Assembly: GCF_000720455.1 (NCBI RefSeq)
Contig: NZ_JOAK01000027.1
Span: forward strand, 1-64,000
Direction: 5' to 3'
DNA from: Streptomyces virginiae
GTDB lineage: Bacteria > Actinomycetota > Actinomycetes > Streptomycetales > Streptomycetaceae
DNA length: 64,000 nucleotides
This document shows, piece after piece, positions 33,358 through 43,172 of this stretch. The position numbers were made by a program, and so were the translations under genes. Every line of letters begins with the position of its first letter. Position 1 is the stretch's first letter. Below the pieces are notes generated by a model, which saw nothing but the letters and a program-made list of their open reading frames with translations, was not told the origin of the DNA and did not search any database.

Positions 33358-34002
33358 ATGGAAAATGAAACCGGGCGGGTCGAGGCATTCAGTGACGGCG
33401 TATTCGCCATCATCATTACGATCCTCGTCCTGGAACTAAAGGTTCCGGAAGAAACCGGCTCGGCCTTCTGGCACGGAGTCCGTGAACAATGGCCGCATTA
33501 CGCCGCCTATGTGGTGAGCTTCCTCATCATCGGCGTGATGTGGGTGAACCACCACACCATCTTCAGTCACCTCAAGCGGGTCGACCGTCCGCTGTTGTTC
33601 CTGAACCTGATGGTGCTGATGGTGGTCTCGGTGATCCCGTACACGACCAACGTGCTCGCCGAGCACCTCACCGAAGGCGGCTCCGCCAACCCGGCGGCCG
33701 TCCTCTACAGCCTCGTGACCGTGGCCTACGCCTTGGCGTTCCTGCTGTTCTGGTGGTACGTCACCCGGGTCGGGCACCTCTTCCACGAACAGGTGGACAA
33801 GGACGGCGCACGGGCCACCAGGGTGCGTTTCGGCCTCGGGGCCATCGCCTACCCCTGCACGGTCCTCCTGGCCTTCTTCTCCGCACCGCTCACGCTTGTC
33901 GCACACTTCCTGATCGCGATCTACTATGCGGCGAACCAGATCCCCATCCCCCTCGTGGTAGAGGAAGAGCGGCTCGAATCTGCCAGCGACCTCAGGAAGT
34001 AG
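33358..34002 (+). CDS. TMEM175-family potassium channel-like membrane protein
   Basis: A 214-residue membrane protein with about six hydrophobic helices. The first carries the family motif R-x4-FSDGVFAI (RVEAFSDGVFAIIITILVLE). HHTIFSHLKRVDRPLLFLN follows in the loop after helix 3. Bacterial members form tetrameric K+ leak channels. The ATG at 33358 follows AGGGGAGG; the frame could open at 33277 without a ribosome site. Its link to the rest of the cluster is unclear. Confidence 0.88.
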   Translation: MENETGRVEAFSDGVFAIIITILVLELKVPEETGSAFWHGVREQWPHYAAYVVSFLIIGVMWVNHHTIFSHLKRVDRPLLFLNLMVLMVVSVIPYTTNVLAEHLTEGGSANPAAVLYSLVTVAYALAFLLFWWYVTRVGHLFHEQVDKDGARATRVRFGLGAIAYPCTVLLAFFSAPLTLVAHFLIAIYYAANQIPIPLVVEEERLESASDLRK

Positions 34003-34020
34003 CCGCAGGGGCCTACGGCC

Positions 34021-34044
34021 GTTCTCCGCGGTCAAGTAGGGTAT
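34021..34044 (+). promoter_or_regulatory. SigB-like promoter candidate before the transposase-like/xdhC operon
   Basis: GTTC, 14 bases, then GGGTAT, close to the SigB-group pattern GNNT-N14 to 16-GGGTA[C/T]. It lies 30 bases before the ATG at 34075, a normal leader length, and the -10 part is a perfect match. Confidence 0.45.
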
Positions 34045-34074
34045 TGGATCTAGCTGGTCGCGGGGGAGGCCCAG

Positions 34075-35394
34075 ATGGCTCGCGCAGTCCTGCCGGAGGA
34101 TTCCGTCAAGGAAGTCTCCGAATTGATCGATGTCATGATCTCTCTTCTCTTTGAGTCCTTACCCCGGCGGGACCAGCGAAACTGGGCCCGCGTTTATCTG
34201 AACGGCCTCGTGCGGACCAACGGGAAGAAAACAATCCGTAACATCGCCGGAACCGGAGCGAGTTCCGTCGAGCAGAGCCTGCAGCAGTTCATCAGCAAGT
34301 CCCCCTGGGACTGGACGCCCGTACGGCGCTCACTCGCCCAGCACCTCGAACGCACCGCACAGCGCCCCCTGGCCTGGGTGCTCCAGCCCATGGTCATAGA
34401 GAAGGCCGGCGACCGCTCGGTCGGCGTCGGCCGGCAGTTCGTCCCCCAGCTCGGCCGCACCGCCAACTGCCAGCAGGCCAGCGGGATCTGGCTCGCCTCC
34501 AGCGAAGCCAGCTTCCCGGTCGAGTGGACCCTCACCCTTCCCGGACCCTGGACCAGCGAACTCATGCGCCGCCGGCGGGCCGGCATCCCGGACACCGCCC
34601 GCTCCCTCACCCCCGCCCAGGACGCCGTACACGCCGTCCAGCGGATGGCCGCCACCTGGCAACTCCAGCGCCGGCCCGTGGTGATGGAGGTCGCCAACTG
34701 CGATCTGCCGCAGAGCATCGACTCGTTCGCCCTCCAGGACATCCCCTTCGTCTTCAAGGTCGACGGATCACTGCCCGTCTCCTTCGGCGGTGCGGGCCGC
34801 CACAAACCCGGCCCGCACACCGCCCCCGCACGCGAACTCATCGACTCCCTGCGCTCCCAGCGCCGCGTCGTCGAATGGACCCGGCACGGCCGGGCCGAAG
34901 GAGCGGTGACCCTGCTGACCTCGGCCCCCATCTTCGCCACCCCCTGCGAGGACCGCCCCGCGCCCGTCTCGCCCACCCCGCTGCTGCTCGTCGGAGCCTG
35001 GACCGAAGCGGCCCTGCTGCCCTCAGAGTTCTGGATCACCAACATCGGGGACCGGCCGCTCGCCCAGCTCTTCCTGCTCGCCAAACTCACCGACCGGGTC
35101 TCCCTGGACTTCACCGAGACCTGCGAACCGGTCGGCATCCGCGACTTCGAAGGCCGCTCCTTCCGCGGCTGGCACCACCACGCCACCCTGGCGAGCGTCG
35201 CCCACGCCGCGAAACTCCTCGGAGCGCGCCCGCACGCCCACGACCGCTACCCCGGCCCCGCGCGCCCCGCCGCCCTCACCCGGCCGGCCACCGTCGCACC
35301 CCGCTCCGCCGCAGCCCGCCCGGCCACCCCGGCAGTGCTGCCGCCGCACCCGCACGTGCCCGGCCAGACCCCCCGCCGCGAATACATCCGCTGA
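34075..35394 (+). CDS. IS701-type transposase-like protein with degenerate active site
   Basis: A 439-residue protein resembling IS701-family DDE transposases: SVGVGRQFVPQLGRTANCQ (115-133), LTLPGPW, RRAGIP, and a C-terminal GWHHHATLASVAHAAKL. The catalytic pieces are altered. Where active members have the DDTG-type Asp pair before the KxG-SVGV box, this reads WVLQPMVIEKAGDRSVGV, i.e. QP; the second Asp region reads VVMEVANCD (202-210). A ~75-residue proline/alanine tail follows. I see no terminal inverted repeats around it. It has a good GGGGGAGG site and its stop overlaps xdhC (TGATG). It is probably a domesticated, non-transposing protein, perhaps DNA-binding. Confidence 0.75.
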   Translation: MARAVLPEDSVKEVSELIDVMISLLFESLPRRDQRNWARVYLNGLVRTNGKKTIRNIAGTGASSVEQSLQQFISKSPWDWTPVRRSLAQHLERTAQRPLAWVLQPMVIEKAGDRSVGVGRQFVPQLGRTANCQQASGIWLASSEASFPVEWTLTLPGPWTSELMRRRRAGIPDTARSLTPAQDAVHAVQRMAATWQLQRRPVVMEVANCDLPQSIDSFALQDIPFVFKVDGSLPVSFGGAGRHKPGPHTAPARELIDSLRSQRRVVEWTRHGRAEGAVTLLTSAPIFATPCEDRPAPVSPTPLLLVGAWTEAALLPSEFWITNIGDRPLAQLFLLAKLTDRVSLDFTETCEPVGIRDFEGRSFRGWHHHATLASVAHAAKLLGARPHAHDRYPGPARPAALTRPATVAPRSAAARPATPAVLPPHPHVPGQTPRREYIR

Positions 35395-36572
35395 TGCTCG
35401 ACATCGCCGAAGAGCTACGCGCGTGGTGCGCCGCGCGCCGGGAATTCGCCCTGGCCACCGTGGTCGCCGTCAGCGGCAGCGCACCACGCGGCCCCGGCGC
35501 CTCGCTCGCCGTCGACGACCGCGGCACCGCGCTCGGCTCCATCTCCGGAGGCTGCGTGGAGTCCGCCGTCCACGAGCTGTGCCTCGACGCGATCGCCTCA
35601 GGCCGGGGCGGCCTGCACCGCTTCGGCTACAGCGACGACGACGCCTTCGCCGTCGGCCTGACCTGCGGCGGAGTCCTCGACGTCCTGGTCACCCCGGTGC
35701 GCGGCCGCGACCCGGTCCGGCCCGTCCTCGGCTCGGTCCTCGCCGCCGCCGCCGACGGGACCCGGGCCGCGCTCGCCCGCGTGGTCTCCGGCCCGCCGCG
35801 CCAGCTCGGCCGGGCCCTCGCCGTCCACGCCGACGGCTCCTACGAGGGCGGCCTCGCCGGCGGCCCCGCCCTCGACCGGGCCGCCGCCGGCCGGGCCCGC
35901 GCCCTGCTGCTCGCCGGGCGCACCGGCACCACCGAACTCGGCACCGCGGGCGGCCTGTGCGGGGAGCCCCTGACACTGCTCGTCGAGTCCGCCGCCGAAC
36001 CGCCCCGGCTGATCGTCTACGGGGCCATCGACTTCGCCGCAGCCCTCGCCCGGATCGGCGCCTTCCTCGGCCACCGGGTCACCGTGTGCGACGCCCGGCC
36101 CGTCTTCGCGACCCCGGAGCGCTTCCCCGACGCCGACGAGGTCGTCGTCGACTGGCCGCACCGGCACCTGGCCGCGCAGTGGGAGGCGGGCAGGCTGGAC
36201 TCCCGTACCGCCGTCTGCGTCCTCACCCACGACGCGAAGTTCGACGTACCGCTGCTGGAGCTGGCCCTGCGGCTGCCGCTGGGCTACGTGGGCGCCATGG
36301 GATCACGCCGCACCCACGCCGAACGCGACAGACGGCTGCGCGAGGAAGGGGTGACGGACGCCGCCCTGGTCCGGCTGCGCTCACCCATCGGCCTCGACCT
36401 CGGCGGCGCCACCCCAGAGGAGACCGCCCTGGCCATCGCCGCCGAGTTCACGGCCTTCCGGCACGGCGGCTCGGCGCTCCCGCTCACCGGCGGCGCCGCT
36501 CCCATCCACCGAAGACCGGCGGCGGCCCCCGTGCCCCGTCACACGGCCGCCCTCAGCCCGCCCCGCCCCTGA
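35394..36572 (+). CDS. xdhC: XdhC/CoxI-family molybdenum-enzyme maturation protein
   Basis: A 392-residue cytosolic chaperone that delivers the sulfurated Mo cofactor to xanthine-dehydrogenase-type enzymes. The N-terminal XdhC_CoxI domain has ATVVAVSGSAPRGPGASLAV, GSISGGCVESAVHEL and LTCGGVLDVLV; the C-terminal Rossmann domain (~225-365) has LIVYGAIDFAAALARIGAFL and VGAMGSRRTHAERDRRL. Its client is most likely the Mo hydroxylase at 26292-30054. The ATG overlaps the transposase-like stop. The 3' end overlaps the convergent cupin gene by 20 bases. Confidence 0.92.
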   Translation: MLDIAEELRAWCAARREFALATVVAVSGSAPRGPGASLAVDDRGTALGSISGGCVESAVHELCLDAIASGRGGLHRFGYSDDDAFAVGLTCGGVLDVLVTPVRGRDPVRPVLGSVLAAAADGTRAALARVVSGPPRQLGRALAVHADGSYEGGLAGGPALDRAAAGRARALLLAGRTGTTELGTAGGLCGEPLTLLVESAAEPPRLIVYGAIDFAAALARIGAFLGHRVTVCDARPVFATPERFPDADEVVVDWPHRHLAAQWEAGRLDSRTAVCVLTHDAKFDVPLLELALRLPLGYVGAMGSRRTHAERDRRLREEGVTDAALVRLRSPIGLDLGGATPEETALAIAAEFTAFRHGGSALPLTGGAAPIHRRPAAAPVPRHTAALSPPRP

Positions 36573-36918
36573 CGTGCTCCACGACGCGGTGGAACTCGGC
36601 CGTCGGGGAGAAATCGACGTACTCCGTGTCGGCGAGCGCCACGGGGACGTGCCCCGGACCCCAGTAGAAGGCCTGCCCCTCCTCGTACACCTGCTCCCCG
36701 TCCCCGGTCCGCATCAGAAGCCTGCCCTTGAGGAGGTAGCCCCAGTGCGGGCACGGGCACATGTCGCCGGGAAGCCCCTTGAGCGCCTCGGTGAAATCGG
36801 TGCCCTTCGGGAGCCGGAAGAAGCCGACGCTGAGGTCGCCGCCGATCTCCTGCACCCGCACCTCCAGGCCGCCGCCCTCCACCGCGATGGGTGCCTCGTC
36901 CCGCGTCGTCGCCACCAT
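36553..36918 (-). CDS. Cupin-domain protein
   Basis: A 121-residue single-domain cupin: VGFFRLPKGTDFTEALKGLP, then CPCPHWGYLLKGRLLMRTGDGEQVYEEGQAFYWGPGHVP, and EYVDFSPTAEF. Only part of the usual His/Glu metal set is present, so it may bind a ligand rather than catalyse. The start is the ATG at 36918 after GGAGG; the longer frame is not supported. It is convergent with xdhC and divergent from guaB1. Confidence 0.75.
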   Translation of the reverse strand: MVATTRDEAPIAVEGGGLEVRVQEIGGDLSVGFFRLPKGTDFTEALKGLPGDMCPCPHWGYLLKGRLLMRTGDGEQVYEEGQAFYWGPGHVPVALADTEYVDFSPTAEFHRVVEHVRGGAG

Positions 36919-37048
36919 CGATCCTCCACCGCTGCTCGGCCCGGACACTCCGGGACCCGTACGGACCCTTCCACTGTGACCCGGACCGGTGCATCCTGCC
37001 CCTGCGGGAACCGCCCGGCGCACACCCCGCGGGACCAAGGTCCCGTAG

Positions 37049-38629
<1,581 letters not shown>

Positions 38630-38650
38630 ACCCCGCGCCTCCCGCACCTC

Positions 38651-38696
38651 CCCGTGGCCCCCGGGCCCGTCCACGGACGGGCCCGGGGGCCACGGG
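38651..38696. terminator. Strong bidirectional hairpin terminator
   Basis: CCCGTGGCCCCCGGGCCCGTC pairs fully with the matching right arm: 21 base pairs around a short loop. It sits between the convergent ends of guaB1 (plus) and the LytS-type kinase (minus), so it can stop both. Confidence 0.85.
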
Positions 38697-38699
38697 CGT

Positions 38700-39947
38700 T
38701 CAGGCCCGGTGCGGCGGGACCGGCTCCGACGGCGAACTGTGGACGCCCGCCCGGTACTTGGGGATCCGGACGGTCACCTTCATGCCGGCGCCGACCCCCG
38801 TCTCCATCACCGGGCCGTACGCGTCCCCGTACACCTGCCGGATCCGCTCGTCGACATTGGGCAGCCCGACCCCGGACGAGGACGCCCCGCGCTCCCCGGC
38901 CAGGATCCGGCGCAGCAGGGCCGGATCCATCCCGACCCCGTTGTCCTCGACGGTGATCACCGCGTCGGGGCCCGCGTCCTGCGCCGTGATCGTGATCCGG
39001 CACTCCTGGGTGGAGTCCTCCAGCCCGTGCTTGACGGCGTTCTCCACCAGCGGCTGCAGGCACAGGAACGGCAGCGCGACCGGCAGCACCTCCGGTGCCA
39101 CCTGCAACGTCACTTTCAACCGGTCACCGAACCGGGCCCCGGCCAGCGCCAGATACTGCTGGATGGAACGCAACTCCTCGGCCAGCGTGGTGAAGTCCCC
39201 GTGCCGCCGGAAGGAATACCGCGTGAAGTCCGCGAACTCCAGCAGCAGTTCCCGCGCCCGCTCCGGATCCGTCCGCACGAACGAGGCGATCGCGGCCAGC
39301 GAGTTGAAGATGAAGTGCGGGGAGATCTGCGCCCGCAGCGCCTTGATCTCCGCTTCCATCAGCCGGGTCCGTGAGCGGTCCAGCTCGGACAGCTCCAGCT
39401 GCACCGACACCCACCGCGCCACCTCCGTCGCCGCCCGCACCAGCACCGCCGACTCCCGCGACCCGTACGCCACCAGCGCGCCCAGCACCCCGTCCTCGCC
39501 GGTCAGCGGCGCGAACACGGCCCACTTCAGCGGACAGTCGGGCCGCTGGCACTCGGTCCGCACGCTCTGGCTGCGCCCCGACTCCAGCATCACCGCCACC
39601 CGGGCCATCGCCCGCCGCTGATGGTGGTCGGCGCCCGGGCCGTCCCACGCCAGCACGGCCTCCCGGTCCGTCAGGCACAACGCCTCCGTCCCCAGCAGCG
39701 ACCGCAGCCGCCGGGCGGCCTTGCGGGCCGCGTCCTCGGTCAGCCCGGCGCGCAGCGGGGGAGCGGCCAGCGAAGCCGTGTGCAGCGTGTGGAAGGTGGC
39801 CCGCTCCACCGGAGTCCCCAGGTCCAGGCCCGCCAGGCGTTCCCCGCGGCGCGCGTGCCAGCGTCCCGCCGCCCAGCCGGCGCCCAGCATCAGGACCGCA
39901 CCCACCACCGCCAGCACCGCGAGCAGGGCCTGCCCCGCCCCGGTCAC
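38700..39947 (-). CDS. LytS-type histidine kinase
   Basis: A 415-residue kinase with one N-terminal membrane helix (ALLAVLAVVGAVLMLGAGWAA), a GAF-like middle part (~60-215) and the LytS His-kinase core: ISPHFIFNSLAAIASF (phospho-His), PLVENAVKHG and VEDNGVGM. The GTG at 39947 overlaps the stop of the symporter gene (GTGA), so it is made together with the transporter. Its cognate regulator is the LytTR protein at 42235-43059. In B. subtilis, LytST-type systems respond to pyruvate or other carboxylates. Confidence 0.88.
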   Translation of the reverse strand: MTGAGQALLAVLAVVGAVLMLGAGWAAGRWHARRGERLAGLDLGTPVERATFHTLHTASLAAPPLRAGLTEDAARKAARRLRSLLGTEALCLTDREAVLAWDGPGADHHQRRAMARVAVMLESGRSQSVRTECQRPDCPLKWAVFAPLTGEDGVLGALVAYGSRESAVLVRAATEVARWVSVQLELSELDRSRTRLMEAEIKALRAQISPHFIFNSLAAIASFVRTDPERARELLLEFADFTRYSFRRHGDFTTLAEELRSIQQYLALAGARFGDRLKVTLQVAPEVLPVALPFLCLQPLVENAVKHGLEDSTQECRITITAQDAGPDAVITVEDNGVGMDPALLRRILAGERGASSSGVGLPNVDERIRQVYGDAYGPVMETGVGAGMKVTVRIPKYRAGVHSSPSEPVPPHRA

Positions 39948-41674
39948 CGCCGGCCCCCCGCACGGTCCCCGGCCACGACCTCCGGCAGGTGCAGCCGGGC
40001 CAGCGTGGCCGCCGTCCCGGCCGGTATCCGGGACCGGGTGGCCAGCGACACCGCCACCATCGTCAGGAACCCGAGCGGCACCGACCACGCCGCCGGCCAG
40101 GCCAGCATCGTGTGCGTCCAGCCCGACGGAGCCAGCCCGGCCCGCGTCGCCAGCACCGCGCCCAGCGCCGCCCCGCCGCCCGTGACCAGCCCGGCCACCG
40201 CACCCGGCGGGGTCAGCCCGCGCCACCAGATCCCGAGCACCAGCAGCGGGCAGAACGACGACGCCGACACGGCGAACGCCAGCCCCACCGCATCCGCCAC
40301 GGGCACCTCCGCGACCGCCACGCTCCCGCCCAGCGGCACCAGGATCGCCACCAGCGCCGCGAAGCGGAAACTGCGCGCCCCGCACTTCGGCAGCACGTCC
40401 TGGTGCAGCACCCCGGCCACCGCCATGGTCAGCCCCGACGCCGTCGACAGGAACGCCGCGAAGGCACCCCCGGCCAGCAGCGCCCCCAGCAACTCGCCCA
40501 GCAGCCCGCCCAGCATCCGCTCGGGCAGCACCAGCACCGCCGCGTCCGCGTCACCCGTCAGCGCCAACTCGGGGGCGTAGATCCGGCCCAGCGCCCCGTA
40601 CACCGGCGGCAGCAGGTAGAAGACACCGACCAGCCCCAGCACCACCAGCGTCGTGCGCCGCGCCGCCCGCCCGTTGGGGCTGGTGTAGAACCGCACCGCG
40701 ACGTGCGGCAGCCCCATCGTCCCGAGGAACGTGGCCAGGATCAGCCCGTACGTGGCGTACAGCCGGTACTCCCGCAGCTCCCCGGACGGCGGCTCCGACC
40801 AGGTACCCACCCCCGCACCCGGCTCCTCCCGGGCATCCGGCACCGGCGTGTCCGGGGCGAACTCCAGCCGCGCGTGGGCCCGTACGGAGTGCTCACCGGC
40901 GGCCAGCACCAGCGGCTCCGACACGAGGCTGCGCCCGTCCACCTGCCCGGTCACCGTCACCGCGAGCGGCTCCTTCACCGACAGCCGCACGTCCTGCGCG
41001 AGCGTCACCGACGTGCGCTCCCGGAAGACCGCCGGGGCGTCGAAGGTGGCCCGCGGCGCACCGTCCCCGGCCCACGCGGCGATCAGGAAGAACGCCGGAA
41101 CCAGAAGGGCGGTGAGCTTGAGCCAGTACTGGAAGGCCTGTACGAAGGTGATGCTGCGCATCCCCCCGGCGGCCACCGCGACGCTCACGACACAGGCGAC
41201 GACCAGCCCGCCGACCCAGTGCGGGGCCCCGGTGAGGATCTCCAGGGTCAGCCCGGCCCCCTGCAACTGCGGCAGCAGGTACAGCCAGCCGACCCCGACC
41301 ACGAACAGCACCGCGATCCGGCGCACCGCCCGGGACTCCAGCCGCGCCTCCGCGAAGTCGGGCAGGGTGTACGCCCCGGAGCGCCGCAGCGGGGCCGCCA
41401 CCAGCACCAGCAGCACCACGTACCCGGCGGTGTAGCCCACCGGGTACCAGAGCATCCCCGGCCCCTGGAGCAGCACCAGCCCCGCCACCCCGAGGAAGGA
41501 CGCCGCGGAGAGGTACTCCCCGCTGATGGCCGCCGCGTTCAGCCGCGGCCCCACCGTGCGCGAGGCCACGTAGAAGTCGGAGGTGGTCCGGGATATCCGC
41601 AGGCCCAGGGCGCCGAGCAGCAGCGTGACCAGGACGACGACGGCGACCGCGGTCAGCGCGTACGTCTGGTTCAC
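39944..41674 (-). CDS. Sodium:solute symporter with extracytoplasmic insert
   Basis: A 576-residue SSS-family protein: SGEYLSAASFLGVAGLVLL (the Na+-binding segment), TLPDFAEARLES, and ITFVQAFQYWLKLTALL. It most resembles acetate/cation symporters (ActP) and related monocarboxylate carriers. Residues ~203-300 are an unusual soluble insert of beta-rich sequence (VRLSVKEPLAVTVTGQVDGR ...) between two membrane helices, probably outside the cell. It lies in one operon with the kinase. Uptake of a short carboxylate is the best guess. Confidence 0.88.
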   Translation of the reverse strand: MNQTYALTAVAVVVLVTLLLGALGLRISRTTSDFYVASRTVGPRLNAAAISGEYLSAASFLGVAGLVLLQGPGMLWYPVGYTAGYVVLLVLVAAPLRRSGAYTLPDFAEARLESRAVRRIAVLFVVGVGWLYLLPQLQGAGLTLEILTGAPHWVGGLVVACVVSVAVAAGGMRSITFVQAFQYWLKLTALLVPAFFLIAAWAGDGAPRATFDAPAVFRERTSVTLAQDVRLSVKEPLAVTVTGQVDGRSLVSEPLVLAAGEHSVRAHARLEFAPDTPVPDAREEPGAGVGTWSEPPSGELREYRLYATYGLILATFLGTMGLPHVAVRFYTSPNGRAARRTTLVVLGLVGVFYLLPPVYGALGRIYAPELALTGDADAAVLVLPERMLGGLLGELLGALLAGGAFAAFLSTASGLTMAVAGVLHQDVLPKCGARSFRFAALVAILVPLGGSVAVAEVPVADAVGLAFAVSASSFCPLLVLGIWWRGLTPPGAVAGLVTGGGAALGAVLATRAGLAPSGWTHTMLAWPAAWSVPLGFLTMVAVSLATRSRIPAGTAATLARLHLPEVVAGDRAGGRR

Positions 41675-41771
41675 CGGGGCGGTCCTTCGGCCGGGGGGCG
41701 GGTGACCGGAGTCTACGCACGCCTGCGACCAGGGCGACAGGCTCGATTCGGACCGTGCGGGTCCGCCGCGT

Positions 41772-42047
41772 TCAGATGGCCGGGTCGCGGTGGTCGGCGC
41801 AGTCGCGCAGCGCGATCTCCAGCTCCACGTACGACTCCTCCGCCCGCCGGAAGGCCAGCGTCAGCGCCGCCTCCGCGCGCGGCGGGACCTGATCGCGGAC
41901 GCCCTCGCCGGCCTCGTACAGGATGTCCGCCCAGCGGGCGGCCGCGCTGCGCAGCAGGGCGAGGAGCACCTCGGCCTCGGCGGGCCCCGCCGGCCGCCTC
42001 CGCGGCAGTCCGCTCAGGGCGTCGACCAGCGCCTGGACCTCGGACAT
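41772..42047 (-). CDS. Conserved small protein of unknown function
   Basis: A 91-residue, largely alpha-helical acidic protein (AEVLLALLRSAAARWADILY, ALTLAFRRAEESYVELEIAL). No signal, membrane segment or metal site. It lies between the LytTR regulator and the symporter on the same strand. I do not recognise the family. Confidence 0.6.
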   Translation of the reverse strand: MSEVQALVDALSGLPRRRPAGPAEAEVLLALLRSAAARWADILYEAGEGVRDQVPPRAEAALTLAFRRAEESYVELEIALRDCADHRDPAI

Positions 42048-42234
42048 CTCGCTCCTCCCGCGCCGGGAAGATCCACGATACGCAGCGGTGACGGCATCGG
42101 CGGCCCGTTCCCGCCACCGGTGCGGCAGGCGGCTCCCGTGGATCGCCGTACGCCCCTCCCGGTGCGGTGAACGGCATCCGCGCGCGCCCGGCGGTCGTCC
42201 GACGTGGCCGAACGGGCCCGTCGGGCGACCGGTT

Positions 42235-43059
42235 TCAGCCGGTCGCGTGCCGCATCAACAGGTCGCGCAACTCCCGTGAATGCCTGCGGCTCACCTGGAG
42301 TTCGGCCGCCCCCACCCGGACGGTGGTGGTGCCCGAGTCCAGCCGGAGCTCGTCGATCCGGGCCAGCGCCACCAGATGACGGCGGTGGATCCGCACGAAC
42401 CCGCGCGCCCCCCACCGCTCCTCCAGCGTGGACAGCGGGATCCGCACCAGATGGCTGCCCTCGTCGGTGTGCAGGCGGGCGTAGTCGCCCTGCGCCTCGA
42501 CGTAGGCGATGTCGGCGATCGCCACGAAGCGGGTGACACCGCCCAGTTCGACCGCGATCTGTTCCGGGCCCCGGTCGGCGACGGCGGCCTCCGGGGCCGG
42601 GCGGCGCGGTGCGACCACGGCCGGCGGGCCCGCCGGCGCCGCGGCGGCCACCGGCACCTCCTCGGCCCGGCCCAGCTGCGCGCAGGTCCGCCGGACGGCC
42701 TCCGCCAGCCGCTCCGGGCGCACCGGCTTGAGCACGTAGTCCACGGCCTTCAGGTCGAAGGCCTGTACGGCGAAACCCTCGTGGGCGGTGACGAACACGA
42801 TCAGCGGCGGCCGCGCGAACCCGGCCAGCAGCCTGGCGATGTCCAGCCCGGTCAGACCGGCCATGTGGATGTCGAGGAACACCACGTCGATGCCGTCGGG
42901 CCCGTCCGGACCGGACTCCAGGGCCCGCGTGACCCGGCGCAGCGCCTCGGTGGCGTCCGAGGCGCCCTCGGCGCTGCGCACCCGGGGGTCCGAGCGCAGC
43001 AGGTAGAGGAGTTCCTCCAGGAGCGGCTTCTCGTCGTCGACAGCGAGCACTCGCAGCAT
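42235..43059 (-). CDS. LytTR-family response regulator
   Basis: A 274-residue regulator. Residues ~1-125 are a receiver domain (LAVDDEKPLLEELL, phospho-Asp in VVFLDIHMAGLTG, Lys in VDYVLKPVRPE). A Pro/Ala linker leads to the LytTR DNA-binding domain (~170-274: ADIAYVEAQGDYARLHT, GFVRIHRRHLVALARIDEL). It pairs with the kinase at 38700-39947 and presumably controls the symporter. The ATG at 43059 is used; the extra nine residues upstream are not part of the domain. Confidence 0.92.
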   Translation of the reverse strand: MLRVLAVDDEKPLLEELLYLLRSDPRVRSAEGASDATEALRRVTRALESGPDGPDGIDVVFLDIHMAGLTGLDIARLLAGFARPPLIVFVTAHEGFAVQAFDLKAVDYVLKPVRPERLAEAVRRTCAQLGRAEEVPVAAAAPAGPPAVVAPRRPAPEAAVADRGPEQIAVELGGVTRFVAIADIAYVEAQGDYARLHTDEGSHLVRIPLSTLEERWGARGFVRIHRRHLVALARIDELRLDSGTTTVRVGAAELQVSRRHSRELRDLLMRHATG

Positions 43060-43098
43060 GCCGCCGAGTCTAGTCGGGCGGATCAAGGCCGGGACGGA

Positions 43099-43139
43099 GC
43101 GCGGCCCCTGCCCGGGGGGAGGTGGGGCAGGGGCCGCGC
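43099..43139 (-). terminator. Hairpin terminator after the lipoprotein gene
   Basis: GCGCGGCCCCTGCCC pairs with GGGCAGGGGCCGCGC, 15 perfect base pairs around an 11-base loop. It follows the minus-strand stop of the lipoprotein gene at 43173 and separates it from the LytTR gene. Confidence 0.75.
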
Positions 43140-43172
43140 GGACCGTGGTGGGGGGCCGGGGGACCGGACCGG

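Noticed and set aside
34075..35394. Active IS701 insertion sequence
   Set aside because: Catalytic Asp positions are altered, no terminal inverted repeats or target duplications were seen, and the gene is coupled to xdhC.
9602..36572. Conventional antibiotic biosynthetic gene cluster
   Set aside because: No polyketide synthase, peptide synthetase, terpene cyclase or RiPP enzyme is present; the SnoaL-like proteins and MFS pump alone do not support one.
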